This document shows positions 6,386 to 13,174 of a DNA stretch of 24,001 nucleotides, piece after piece. The first letter of the stretch is position 1. Each line of letters begins with the position of its first letter. A program made the position numbers and the translations under genes. This DNA is from a virus. The DNA is taken from the IMG/VR virus record IMGVR_UViG_3300046505_000053, positions 1-24,001 of that record. One strand, given 5' to 3'. The notes under the pieces were generated by a model that saw only the letters and a list, made by a program, of their open reading frames with translations, was not told the origin of the DNA and made no database searches.

Positions 6386-6390
6386 GGGGG

Positions 6391-6433
6391 TAATACCCAA
6401 AAGTATTGTAATATCCGTGTAATATTCTTGGTA
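6391..6433. promoter_or_regulatory. Operator-like repeats between divergent promoters
   Basis: TGTAATAT occurs at 6407-6414 and again at 6418-6425, 11 bases apart, about one helical turn. TAATACCCAA (6391-6400) and TTGGTATTA (6429-6437) form an imperfect inverted pair around them. Tandem sites one turn apart suit a ribbon-helix-helix dimer-of-dimers. This is an inference from spacing. Confidence 0.45.
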
Positions 6434-6457
6434 TTAGTGTGGTGTTTATGGTAGAAT
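6428..6457 (+). promoter_or_regulatory. Candidate rightward promoter for the structured RNA and HNH gene
   Basis: TTGGTA (6428-6433) and TAGAAT (6452-6457) are 18 bases apart. A start near 6463-6464 would coincide with the first base of the outer stem of the structured RNA, which supports the call. The -35 box is imperfect. Confidence 0.5.
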
Positions 6458-6463
6458 AGGGGA

Positions 6464-6563
6464 GTCACAGGGCAAGCAGTTTTATTTGCCAACAAAAGCC
6501 CGCTACTCTACGAAACTGCTGACCTGTGACAAGCAAGGCAAACGTAGGGCGGCGGGCCTTTGT
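6464..6563 (+). ncRNA. Highly structured leader RNA or small RNA upstream of the HNH gene
   Basis: Two nested stems are exact: GTCACAGG (6464-6471) with CCTGTGAC (6523-6530), and AGCAGTTT (6475-6482) with AAACTGCT (6513-6520). The loop they enclose (6492-6512) is complementary to 6543-6563 at 17 of 21 positions plus two G-U pairs, so a large pseudoknot or a switch between two folds is possible. TTTGCC (6485-6490) can also pair with GGCAAA (6537-6542). The 3' half-stem ends in TTTGTTT, so the second fold resembles a weak terminator 11 bases before the HNH start. It may be an attenuator for the HNH gene, a small RNA or a DNA-level replication or recombination site. No known RNA family is recognised. 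Confidence 0.5.
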
Positions 6564-6574
6564 TTAGAAAATAA

Positions 6575-7096
6575 ATGGGTGAGCTATCGAGAGCAGAAAA
6601 AATGAGAAAAACACTCGAAGAAAGATTTTGGAGTAAGCTAACAAAAACGGATGGCTGTTGGGAATGGGCGGGGTATATTGATGAGGATGGATATGGGATC
6701 TTTAAAATAAACGGGAACCCATTAAGAGCGCACCGTATTTCTTATTTGCTCTTGGTTGGCCCTATTCCTCCTGGATTATTGGTTTGCCATAAATGCGATA
6801 ATCGTAAGTGCGTCAATCCAGATCATTTATTTCTGGGAACACATCTTGATAATTCTATCGACTGTATAAAAAAAGGACGTAGAGCAAAGCATCCCAAGCA
6901 ACCAGCGCGTCCAAATTGTTGTGGAGAGAAAATACCAAGTCACAAATTAACGAATAATCAAGTCATCGAAATACGTTCCCTGTTGGAAGTGACACCCGTA
7001 AGAAAACTCGCAAGAATGTATCATGTTGCTCCTATAACTATTAGGGACATAAAGTTAAATCGAAGTTGGAAACACTTGATTGATTTGTCGTCCTAA
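6575..7096 (+). CDS. HNH homing endonuclease with C-terminal DNA-binding helix
   Basis: The 173-residue protein carries an HNH_3-type core. C-W-E-W-A-G and a G-Y-G-I-F strand are followed by A-H-R-I-S-Y, then V-C-H-K-C-D-N-R-K-C-V-N-P-D-H-L-F-L-G-T with C71/H72, a second cysteine pair for zinc and the active-site His/Asn. A C-terminal K-L-T-N-N-Q-V-I-E-I-R and V-R-K-L-A-R-M-Y-H-V-A-P-I-T-I-R-D form a helix-turn-helix of the kind homing enzymes use for site recognition. The gene is much more A/T-rich than its neighbours, a sign of separate acquisition. The start is uncertain: ATG at 6575, or ATG at 6602 behind GAGAG. It is free-standing, with its own upstream structured leader and a terminator downstream. 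Confidence 0.85.
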   Translation: MGELSRAEKMRKTLEERFWSKLTKTDGCWEWAGYIDEDGYGIFKINGNPLRAHRISYLLLVGPIPPGLLVCHKCDNRKCVNPDHLFLGTHLDNSIDCIKKGRRAKHPKQPARPNCCGEKIPSHKLTNNQVIEIRSLLEVTPVRKLARMYHVAPITIRDIKLNRSWKHLIDLSS

Positions 7097-7125
7097 AAAA
7101 TATTACAATCTTTATAGATAATCAC

Positions 7126-7154
7126 TTGTGTTTTGTTAAAAAAGGTGCTAAACT
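7126..7154 (+). promoter_or_regulatory. Weak candidate promoter for the lysis genes
   Basis: TTGTGT (7126-7131) and TAAACT (7149-7154) are 17 bases apart. The -10 lies inside the terminator hairpin, and the match is modest. Some promoter is expected here because a terminator separates the HNH gene from the genes starting at 7231. Confidence 0.22.
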
Positions 7155-7172
7155 GAAAATTAGCATCTTTTT
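7139..7172 (+). terminator. Rho-independent terminator behind the HNH gene
   Basis: AAAAAGGTGCTA (7139-7150) pairs with TAGCATCTTTTT (7161-7172) over 12 positions with one G-T and a 10-nt loop, and the T-run continues as TTTTTATTTT. It isolates the HNH gene from the lysis genes. The A-run on the left arm could also let it work on the minus strand. Confidence 0.8.
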
Positions 7173-7230
7173 ATTTTGGAGCGGCCCCGCATGCCGCTTC
7201 CCCCACAAATTCGGGTAGGAGGATAGACCC

Positions 7231-7419
7231 TTGCCATCAACAACAATCAAGTATTTTACCTACGAACACTTGCCACCCAAATTGCAGGAAATCAGTAAGC
7301 CAATTGCAGAGCTTGCAAAACTGATGGAAGAAACCCTGCCAGATGGTCCGGAGAAATCCGCTGGAATGCGCAAGCTTCTCGAAGCAAAAGATTGTTTCGT
7401 CCGCTCAATATTGCCGTAA
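7231..7419 (+). CDS. Candidate Acb2/Tad1-type anti-CBASS cyclic-oligonucleotide sponge
   Basis: The 62-residue protein starts at a TTG; AGGAGGATAGACCC directly before it is nearly identical to the leader of the next gene, which supports this start. The sequence F-T-Y-E-H-L-P-P-K-L-Q, then S-K-P-I-A-E-L-A, then L-P-D-G-P-E-K-S and a final R-K-L-L-E-A-K-D-C-F-V has the layout I know from the Acb2/Tad1 helical-hairpin family. That family has an F-x-Y-H-x-P start, P-x-x-x-E-K-S in the turn and K-L-x-E-A in the second helix. Those phage proteins bind cyclic di- and tri-nucleotides and so blunt CBASS defence. The usual W-A-N-A-A end is not conserved here. The family assignment comes from pattern memory and should be tested by profile search. 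It stands at the head of the rightward accessory and lysis genes. Confidence 0.6.
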   Translation: MPSTTIKYFTYEHLPPKLQEISKPIAELAKLMEETLPDGPEKSAGMRKLLEAKDCFVRSILP

Positions 7420-7432
7420 GGAGGGTAGACCC

Positions 7433-7576
7433 ATGACAAAAAATATCGGATTGTTACTTCTGGGCATTTGGCTAATCATCTATGGATTAGCTTATTTTTT
7501 AAAAGTTGATGGCGCAGGAGTCGTGCTTGCTGTCCTTGCCATCGTTGCCGGAATCTTTATTCTGATTGGTCGCTAA
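7433..7576 (+). CDS. Small membrane protein with two hydrophobic segments
   Basis: From the ATG at 7433, behind AAGGAGGGTAGACCC, 47 residues start MTKNIGLLLLGIWLIIYGLA. A second hydrophobic segment (G-V-V-L-A-V-L-A-I-V-A-G-I-F-I-L-I-G) ends the protein. A short turn with K-V-D-G-A-G separates the two, so a helical hairpin in the membrane is expected. It lies 14 bases after the Acb2-like gene and 12 before the holin candidate. It may be a second holin, an antiholin or an unrelated membrane peptide. Confidence 0.72.
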   Translation: MTKNIGLLLLGIWLIIYGLAYFLKVDGAGVVLAVLAIVAGIFILIGR

Positions 7577-7588
7577 AGGAGATATCCC

Positions 7589-7915
7589 ATGAATGGCACC
7601 GAATTATCCGCTGCGGCAGGCATTTTACTGTCGCTTATCTTCAGCTACATCCCGTTCGTCAACGACTGGTACGCTCCCAAGGACTCCCAAACTAAATCAC
7701 TCATCATGCTCGTGGCCCTGGCTGTTGTGGCCGGTGGAGCATACGGCGCGTCCTGCCTGGGTTGGTGGCCGGTTGTGGTCTGTGGTCTAGTTGGCGCGAA
7801 GACATTGGTTACTGCGTTCGTGGCTGCCCTGATTACGAATCAGGCGACGTACAAAATTTCACCCCCGCGCAAGCCAACGCCCGTTGTCGCGCCAGTTGTA
7901 CCACCTGCTGCGTAG
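7589..7915 (+). CDS. Putative holin
   Basis: This 108-residue protein has three hydrophobic segments: about residues 5-24, about 37-58 (I-M-L-V-A-L-A-V-V-A-G-G-A-Y) and about 60-83. A proline-rich, weakly charged tail (P-P-R-K-P-T-P-V-V-A-P-V-V-P-P) follows. Length, topology and position one gene before the muramidase fit a class I holin, the pore former that lets the endolysin reach the wall. AAGGAG lies before the ATG. Sequence alone cannot separate it from other small phage membrane proteins, and the neighbour at 7433 is a possible partner. Confidence 0.65.
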   Translation: MNGTELSAAAGILLSLIFSYIPFVNDWYAPKDSQTKSLIMLVALAVVAGGAYGASCLGWWPVVVCGLVGAKTLVTAFVAALITNQATYKISPPRKPTPVVAPVVPPAA

Positions 7916-7927
7916 ACGAGTGACGCT

Positions 7928-8641
7928 ATGGTGCTGACAACCGCTGAACAAGTTTTGGCACTAATCGAAAAATACGGTCTTTCGACCGTACTTCTGATCC
8001 TCTTGATTATCGGTCTCATTTTGTGGCTGAAACCCAAGATGGATGCTATCTGGTCTGAGTATGCAACCGCACGCGAAACCCGGGAGACAATTGCTTCCAG
8101 GAAGAAAGCCATCACGGTTGATGCCATCCTGGTGCATGACCTGAAGATCAAAGGCGTGTTGGACGGGATGCTTATCTACCTAGAATGTGACTGGGTGCAG
8201 CTCTGGCAGTTTCATAACGGCGTTTACTCAATGGGTCACGATATGCCTTTCCTGTATTGTTCTATTACCCACGAATCTTGGTCAGATAATGTAACGCCGA
8301 TGAGTATGGTGTACCGGAGTTTACCGACGACCTTCTTCCGAAAAAGCGCGGAGAAGTTCGAGAAAGAAGATTTGATAGAAACCACATTGGGCGAACAGTC
8401 CAACGACATCGCTCGTACTTTCGCTCTTGGCGCGTTAACGAACTGTTTGCTACCGATTAGGGGCGAGGATGGCAACCTTGCCGCATTGTTATCAGTCGGG
8501 TGGGCTAAGGTCCACAATGTAACGGAAGAGCAAAAAGTCGAGATGAAGATTGGGGCTAGACGTTGTGCGATTACTCTTGGGACAGCATTGGCGGAAATGT
8601 ACGTAGCTAAAGAGGCGGAGACGAACGCCTTGAGGGAATAG
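7928..8641 (+). CDS. Membrane-anchored GAF-like domain protein in the lysis cluster
   Basis: The 237-residue protein has one membrane segment at about residues 18-37 (T-V-L-L-I-L-L-I-I-G-L-I-L-W-L). A charged linker and a soluble domain of about 190 residues follow. The domain contains V-Q-L-W-Q-F-H-N-G-V-Y-S and later L-L-P-I-R-G-E-D-G-N-L-A-A-L-L-S-V-G-W, a pattern I associate with GAF-like small-ligand domains; the W-x-F-H-N-G signature recurs in phage membrane proteins of this sort. No enzyme motif is seen. Lying between holin candidate and lysozyme, it might sense a signal and tune lysis, but this is inference. The ribosome site (GACGAGTG) is weak. Confidence 0.6.
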   Translation: MVLTTAEQVLALIEKYGLSTVLLILLIIGLILWLKPKMDAIWSEYATARETRETIASRKKAITVDAILVHDLKIKGVLDGMLIYLECDWVQLWQFHNGVYSMGHDMPFLYCSITHESWSDNVTPMSMVYRSLPTTFFRKSAEKFEKEDLIETTLGEQSNDIARTFALGALTNCLLPIRGEDGNLAALLSVGWAKVHNVTEEQKVEMKIGARRCAITLGTALAEMYVAKEAETNALRE

Positions 8642-8650
8642 GGAGCAGCA

Positions 8651-9364
8651 ATGACAAACGCACTTGGGTTAGACGTCAGTCGTTGGGATAACGACATATC
8701 AACGCCTCAGTATATGGACTTTCGCAAGGCCAAAGCTGCGGGCGCTGAGTTTGTATTCATCAAGTCAAGCCAAGCCTGTTGGTGTGACCGTGATTTCATC
8801 ATAAATTGGCAAAACGCCAAGGACGCCGGACTGCTACGGTCTGCCTATCATTTCATGGACTGGACAAAACCAGCAGAACAGCAAGCCGACTTTTTCTCTG
8901 GACTACTTGCCAAAGACCCAGGCGAGATACCGCCAGTCCTGGATTATGAATACCGAGTAGGAATACCATCAGCGGGAACAGCGCGTTTGGAGTGCAAGGC
9001 ATTTCTCGAACGTGTGAGAGCTAATCTTGGTAAGACCCCGATTATCTATACAGGTAACGATTACTGGAAGAACTACGGGAGCGCCGATGCCTATTGGACA
9101 CAATACCCATTATGGATTGCGTATCCAGCCGCCGCTCCAATTTGGCCTGCTCCCTGGACTACTTGGTTATTCTGGCAGTATTCGTGGAAAGGTGACGGTC
9201 TATTGTATGGCGCGGAGAGCCTGGAAATGGATATGAATTATTTCCAGGGAGATAGCGCCAAACTACATGCGACTTTTGGCGGAGTCTCCCCGGCACCTGC
9301 CCCTGCCCCGCTCACCCTGGAGCAGCGGGTGAAGCGACTGGAAGATAAGGTATTTGGAACGTGA
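8651..9364 (+). CDS. GH25 lysozyme (endolysin, N-acetylmuramidase)
   Basis: The 237-residue protein begins G-L-D-V-S-R-W-D (active-site region, D8) and shows F-V-F-I-K-S-S-Q, A-Y-H-F, and P-P-V-L-D-Y-E-Y with the D98-x-E100 catalytic pair. P-I-I-Y-T-G and W-L-F-W-Q-Y-S follow, all hallmarks of glycoside hydrolase family 25. It cuts the MurNAc-GlcNAc bond in peptidoglycan at lysis. There is no signal peptide, so it depends on a holin for release. After the catalytic domain comes an Ala/Pro linker and a short helix L-E-Q-R-V-K-R-L-E-D-K-V, possibly an oligomerisation helix rather than a full wall-binding domain. GGGAG precedes the ATG. Confidence 0.92.
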   Translation: MTNALGLDVSRWDNDISTPQYMDFRKAKAAGAEFVFIKSSQACWCDRDFIINWQNAKDAGLLRSAYHFMDWTKPAEQQADFFSGLLAKDPGEIPPVLDYEYRVGIPSAGTARLECKAFLERVRANLGKTPIIYTGNDYWKNYGSADAYWTQYPLWIAYPAAAPIWPAPWTTWLFWQYSWKGDGLLYGAESLEMDMNYFQGDSAKLHATFGGVSPAPAPAPLTLEQRVKRLEDKVFGT

Positions 9365-9456
9365 GTGTTCTTAAGTGGATCCGCCGGCGCTTTACCCGGC
9401 GACCAGTGCGCAAGGAAAAGAAGAAAAATGGACGAACCAGAAAAGACGGGAGGTGA
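9361..9456 (+). CDS. Possible 31-residue very basic peptide
   Basis: A GTG at 9361 overlaps the lysozyme stop (GTGA) and opens a frame reading M-S-V-L-K-W-I-R-R-R-F-T-R-R-P-V-R-K-E-K-K-K and ending G-R-T-R-K-D-G-R. About half of the residues are Arg or Lys. AAGG lies about 9 bases upstream. The frame overlaps the start of the terminase small subunit by 29 bases. The coupling and composition make it worth listing, but such a short frame could be chance. Confidence 0.33.
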   Translation: MSVLKWIRRRFTRRPVRKEKKKNGRTRKDGR

Positions 9457-10066
9457 TCCGACACCTGCCTCGGGCCAAGCCCCCGGGGAAGTTCTTACTG
9501 ACAAACAGCGCATGTTTGTCGAGGAATATCTGGTTTGTTGGAATGCCACGGAAGCAGCCAGGCGGGCTGGGTATGCTGGAAACGATGCTACCCTGGGTTC
9601 GATGGGGTGGGAAAACCTTAGAAAACCTGAAATCCAGGCATATGTCCAGGCACGTTTCGAAGAAAAGGCCATGAGTGCAAACGAAGTCCTGGCCAGGCTG
9701 GCGGATATCGCCAGAGTAGATATGAGCGACTTTATATCACCGGCTGGACGTGGATATCGGATCGATCTAAAAAAAGCTGCTGCCGCTGATAAGTTACATC
9801 TACTTAAAAAGTTTTCCAAGGGTCGCAAGGGGATTGAGATCGAATTGCCTGATTTCCTGGCTGCCCTCGAAAAGATCGGACGTCACCACGGATTATTCAA
9901 AGACGTGCACGAAGTTAATGGAACGGTTGAGGTAAAAAACGTTGGGCTTAGCGACGAAGAGCGAGCTGCTCGAATTGCTGCCATTTTTGACGCAGCCAGA
10001 GAGAGACGAGCTGGACAGTCTCCTGCCGCCTCCGGAGCCGGATCCGATCGATTGGATCAAGGCTAA
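9428..10066 (+). CDS. terS: Terminase small subunit
   Basis: The ATG at 9428 gives 212 residues. L-T-D-K-Q-R-M-F-V-E-E-Y-L and N-A-T-E-A-A-R-R-A-G-Y form the N-terminal helix-turn-helix. A further helical stretch runs through P-E-I-Q-A-Y-V, and E-V-L-A-R-L-A-D-I-A-R and D-M-S-D-F-I follow, all typical of Terminase_2 proteins. It recognises phage DNA and guides the large subunit. A GTG further upstream (9365) would add an unconvincing 21-residue lead. The last 125 bases also encode the beginning of the large terminase in another frame, so this stretch is doubly coding. Confidence 0.88.
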   Translation: MDEPEKTGGDPTPASGQAPGEVLTDKQRMFVEEYLVCWNATEAARRAGYAGNDATLGSMGWENLRKPEIQAYVQARFEEKAMSANEVLARLADIARVDMSDFISPAGRGYRIDLKKAAAADKLHLLKKFSKGRKGIEIELPDFLAALEKIGRHHGLFKDVHEVNGTVEVKNVGLSDEERAARIAAIFDAARERRAGQSPAASGAGSDRLDQG

Positions 10067-11405
10067 TTTCTACATCCCGGAGACCGGCAAGCCGATGGAG
10101 CTGTACCCATGCCAGGAGATCCCGTTACGGGAGGCTTTGTCACGTGACGCCTCGGGACAGTTCAGATACTCGACCGTCGTTTGGTCCGCGATCAAAAAAT
10201 CTGCCAAGTCCTCGATCGCAGCTGCCGTAGGTTTATGGGCAGCCTTCCGGAAGCCCTGGTCATCTGTCAAAGTCGTGGCTAATGATCTCAAGCAAGCCGA
10301 TTCTCGCGTGGCTTATTACATGCGCCGGGCGATCTTGTTGCATCCGGAGTGGTCCAAGACGGTCAAGATTACTGGCTATAAAATCACACTTCCCAACCAC
10401 TCCACCATCGAAGCCATTCCGATCGACCCCAAAGGCGAAGCCGGTGGTAACGATGACCTGGTCATCTACTCGGAGATCTGGGGCTGGCGAGAGAAGGCCA
10501 GCCTGGCTATGTGGACGGAGACGACCCTCAGCCCGCTTAAGTTTGGTCAATCCTTACGCTGGTGCGAGACCTATGCTGGTTTCACTGGAGAATCGCCCAT
10601 CCTGGAGCAACTCTACGAGGATGGCGTGACCGGTGGCCATGTGCTGAATGCCGAGCGCGAGATGTACGCCAATGGGCGCCTGTTCGTGCTGTGGATGACT
10701 AAGCCTGGATTGCCATGGCAAAAACCTGATTACTACGCCCAAGAGAGCTCGACCCTCATGCCCAACGAGTTCGACCGGGTGCATCGCAACCAGTGGGTAT
10801 CCTCCACCGGCTCGTTTATCCAGCCGGAATGGTGGGACGCCTGCCGTGGTCCGCTGCCCGCGCCGGAAATCAACGAGCAGCTCGTGGTTGCTTTGGATGC
10901 TTCGGTCTCTGGCGACTGTTTTGGTATCCTGGCTGTGACACGCCGGGACGGCAAAACCATTCCACGCTTTATACGCAAGTGGACACCGCCGGCTGGTGGA
11001 AAACTGCAATACATGCCGCCCTTTGGCACCGATCCGATGGACACCTCCTACCCGTCCGGATTTATCCGCTGGTTGGTCGATACGCACAACGTGCTCGAAG
11101 TGGCTTACGACCCCTACCAACTGCACTCGCTGGCGTCTGCGATGGCCCAGGAGCTCGTGACCTATTTCCGGGAGTTCAATCAGGCCTCCGACCGACTCGT
11201 GGCAGACAAGGCGCTGCAGGATGCTATCAAGGCGCGCGAGATATTGCATGATGGTAACGATGATCTAACCGAGCACGTAGTCAACGCGGCTGCCAAGGCG
11301 GAAGGCGAGAAGATCCGCATCGTGAAAAAATCCGAATCCAAGAAGATCGACTTGTGCGTGTGCTTGTCGATGGCACACGCTGAATGCACGAGGCTGGCGC
11401 TATGA
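9942..11405 (+). CDS. terL: Terminase large subunit
   Basis: This 487-residue packaging motor starts at a TTG with GAGG about 9 bases upstream. The start region S-E-L-L-E-L-L-P-F-L-T and E-R-D-E-L-D-S-L-L is the usual opening of such terminases, so the long overlap with the small subunit is real. A Walker A-like S-A-I-K-K-S-A-K-S-S lies near residues 81-91 and a Walker B L-V-I-Y-S-E-I-W near 173-180. A nuclease domain follows with V-V-A-L-D-A-S near 316 and Y-D-P-Y-Q near 389, giving acidic metal ligands. It cuts concatemeric DNA and pumps it into the prohead through the portal. The TGA overlaps the portal ATG. Confidence 0.92.
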   Translation: MGLATKSELLELLPFLTQPERDELDSLLPPPEPDPIDWIKANFYIPETGKPMELYPCQEIPLREALSRDASGQFRYSTVVWSAIKKSAKSSIAAAVGLWAAFRKPWSSVKVVANDLKQADSRVAYYMRRAILLHPEWSKTVKITGYKITLPNHSTIEAIPIDPKGEAGGNDDLVIYSEIWGWREKASLAMWTETTLSPLKFGQSLRWCETYAGFTGESPILEQLYEDGVTGGHVLNAEREMYANGRLFVLWMTKPGLPWQKPDYYAQESSTLMPNEFDRVHRNQWVSSTGSFIQPEWWDACRGPLPAPEINEQLVVALDASVSGDCFGILAVTRRDGKTIPRFIRKWTPPAGGKLQYMPPFGTDPMDTSYPSGFIRWLVDTHNVLEVAYDPYQLHSLASAMAQELVTYFREFNQASDRLVADKALQDAIKAREILHDGNDDLTEHVVNAAAKAEGEKIRIVKKSESKKIDLCVCLSMAHAECTRLAL

Positions 11406-13045
11406 CCGACGACGTTCTGAAACATTCCGTTACCAAAGACGATGTGCTGAGCTACACCGGCGGCCCGGTGTTTCACTTTATGCTGCCCTTATCCATTCCG
11501 GCGTCTTTGTTGGCCATGCCGCCCGAACCGCCCATGTATTGGACTTTCGAGCGGGACGCGGTACTACGAGCGACGCTTTACCGGGAGGATATGTGGGCGT
11601 CATCCATCGGTATTGCCTGCACCAAGATGTCCAGCCAGGCCTGGGAGGTGGAGAGTGAGATTGATTTACGCACCCGTCGCGCTCAGGACTTGATGACACA
11701 GGCCGGCATGAACAAAGGCTGGGTCAACTTCATCACCAAGCATTTGCAGGACTATCTTCTCACCGACAACGGAGCCTTTGTCGAGATCGTGCGGGCTACC
11801 ACTTCGCTCAACAGCCAGATCATCGGACTGATCCCGCTGGACAGCCTACGATGTCAGAGAACCGGCGATCCGGATATCCCCGTGATCTACCGTGACTTGA
11901 AAGGGCGCTTGCACGAGATGCAGTCCTGGCAGGTGATCGACCTGGTGGATATGCCCGATCCGGGTGAAGCCTGGTTCGGCACCGGCCACTGCGCGGCTTC
12001 GCGCGCCTATCATGCCATTCATCGTGAGGCGGCTATATCGAATTTCATCGACGAAAAAGTGAGCGGCCGGCGCATCCTGTCGATGTACTTTGTCAATGCC
12101 ATGAACCAGAAGCAGATTGATAATGCCATCAATGCTGCGAAAGGGCAAGCTGACGCCAAAGGTTTAGTATCCTACATGGGAGCCGTAATCGTGCCCGTGC
12201 CTGGCGAGAAAGCGCCAGAAGTAACCGCTATCCCCTTTGCCGAGATACCGGACGGGATCCAGCGCAAAGAAGAACACGATATCAATTTGCTGATCTATGC
12301 GGACGCTATTGGGCTGGATATCCAGGACTTGCAGCCATTGACCGGGCAGCCTTTGGGCACCGGTGCACAATCGCAGGTGCTGGATGACAAGGCAAAGGGC
12401 AAAGGACTGTCTGCCTGGCGGCAAGCCTGGACACACGCCATGAACTGGCATGTGCTGCCGGATCTGACTACGTTCTTATTTGTCGAGAAGGATTACAAGG
12501 ATCAACAGGCACAGGCCGATATCACAGATAAAAACAGTCAGTGGCTGGATAGGTACGTGAAGAATATGACCATTACCCCCGCGCAGGCGCTCCAGGTGGC
12601 CGTAGACGCCAACGACCTGCCCAAGGAATTTTTGACCAGTGATATGACGCCGGAGAGTAATCTGTCGGACGCCGAAAAGGTGGACGAAGAGACGCCGCAG
12701 GGCGATGGAGAAACACTCGCTGCGCCAGACGTGACTACCGAGGCCGTCAAGGAAGCCAGTACGGCAAAACTGATTGCAGCCGAGTTGCCCGAAGCGGTCA
12801 AGCTTTTCGAGGAGGTCAAAGGAACGTCCGGAAAGGATTGGGTTACTATCAACGGTGAGCATATATTATTTGGAGAGGGTGGGGAAGTATTAAGCGGAGG
12901 GGGTAAGGGAGGAGGAGGGAAAGGCGGTAAAAGTGGAGGTGGAGGCGGTTCAGGCGGAACTATCGGACATGGAGGTGAGTACTATAGTCGGTCGCGTGGG
13001 AACGATTATTCAGATATCAAGATACAGAAAACCAACTGGCGATGA
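11402..13045 (+). CDS. Portal protein with a glycine-rich C-terminal tail
   Basis: The ATG at 11402 overlaps the terminase stop in an ATGA junction and yields 547 residues. The main body (about residues 1-400) has the features of a portal: W-A-S-S-I-G-I-A-C-T-K near the start, G-A-F-V-E-I-V-R, the L-I-P-L-D-S-L-R-C segment, and a helical region around L-L-I-Y-A-D-A-I-G-L-D. It forms the dodecameric ring for DNA entry. An acidic linker is followed by D-W-V-T-I-N-G-E-H-I-L-F-G-E-G-G, a motif I associate with phage head polyproteins, then a run of Gly with Lys (residues about 500-525). A serine/tyrosine-rich end follows, in a zone open in a second frame (see next entry). Placement after terL supports the call strongly. 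Confidence 0.88.
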   Translation: MTDDVLKHSVTKDDVLSYTGGPVFHFMLPLSIPASLLAMPPEPPMYWTFERDAVLRATLYREDMWASSIGIACTKMSSQAWEVESEIDLRTRRAQDLMTQAGMNKGWVNFITKHLQDYLLTDNGAFVEIVRATTSLNSQIIGLIPLDSLRCQRTGDPDIPVIYRDLKGRLHEMQSWQVIDLVDMPDPGEAWFGTGHCAASRAYHAIHREAAISNFIDEKVSGRRILSMYFVNAMNQKQIDNAINAAKGQADAKGLVSYMGAVIVPVPGEKAPEVTAIPFAEIPDGIQRKEEHDINLLIYADAIGLDIQDLQPLTGQPLGTGAQSQVLDDKAKGKGLSAWRQAWTHAMNWHVLPDLTTFLFVEKDYKDQQAQADITDKNSQWLDRYVKNMTITPAQALQVAVDANDLPKEFLTSDMTPESNLSDAEKVDEETPQGDGETLAAPDVTTEAVKEASTAKLIAAELPEAVKLFEEVKGTSGKDWVTINGEHILFGEGGEVLSGGGKGGGGKGGKSGGGGGSGGTIGHGGEYYSRSRGNDYSDIKIQKTNWR

Positions 13046-13172
13046 AGATGCCTGGAAAGGTATATCGCATGTTCGGACGATTGACCGAATTAATGGGAAA
13101 TTGGCGAAAACTATGACGGATGAAGAACTAATTAAAAGTTGGTCGCCAACTTCGAGAAACTGGAGTCATTAA
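12969..13172 (+). CDS. Overlapping +1-frame reading: possible frameshifted portal extension or small gene
   Basis: In the +1 frame relative to the portal the sequence is open from 12894 to 13172. It encodes a convincing, protein-like end: I-S-R-Y-R-K-P-T-G-D-E-D-A-W-K-G-I-S-H-V, then R-T-I-D-R-I-N-G-K-L-A-K-T-M-T-D-E-E-L-I-K-S-W. An ATG at 12969 would give 67 residues, but the nearest purine-rich ribosome-like runs are about 20 bases upstream. Either a +1 shift in the glycine-codon run lengthens the portal, or an old frameshift has cut its tail, or it is a separate small gene. No family is recognised. Confidence 0.35.
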   Translation: MEVSTIVGRVGTIIQISRYRKPTGDEDAWKGISHVRTIDRINGKLAKTMTDEELIKSWSPTSRNWSH

Positions 13173-13174
13173 GA

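Noticed and set aside
6464-7096. Group I intron or IscB/HEARO-type element around the HNH gene
   Set aside because: The HNH protein is a small stand-alone HNH_3 enzyme without a RuvC domain, no interrupted exon is visible on either side, and the group I core motifs are not recognisable.
7589-7915. Unrelated early membrane protein instead of holin
   Set aside because: It lies two genes before a signal-less GH25 lysozyme in the same transcript, which needs a holin; the holin reading remains better though not proven.
9365-9427. Longer terminase small subunit starting at 9365
   Set aside because: The added 21 residues resemble no terminase, and the ATG at 9428 gives the standard N-terminus.
10554-11249. 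Long minus-strand frame opposite the large terminase
   Set aside because: It is a mirror of the terminase codons; its composition (many His, Arg, Gln) is typical of an antisense shadow.
12890-12975. Glycine-codon run as a tandem repeat or CRISPR-like array
   Set aside because: The G-rich units are irregular and follow the Gly/Lys reading of the portal tail; there are no spacers.
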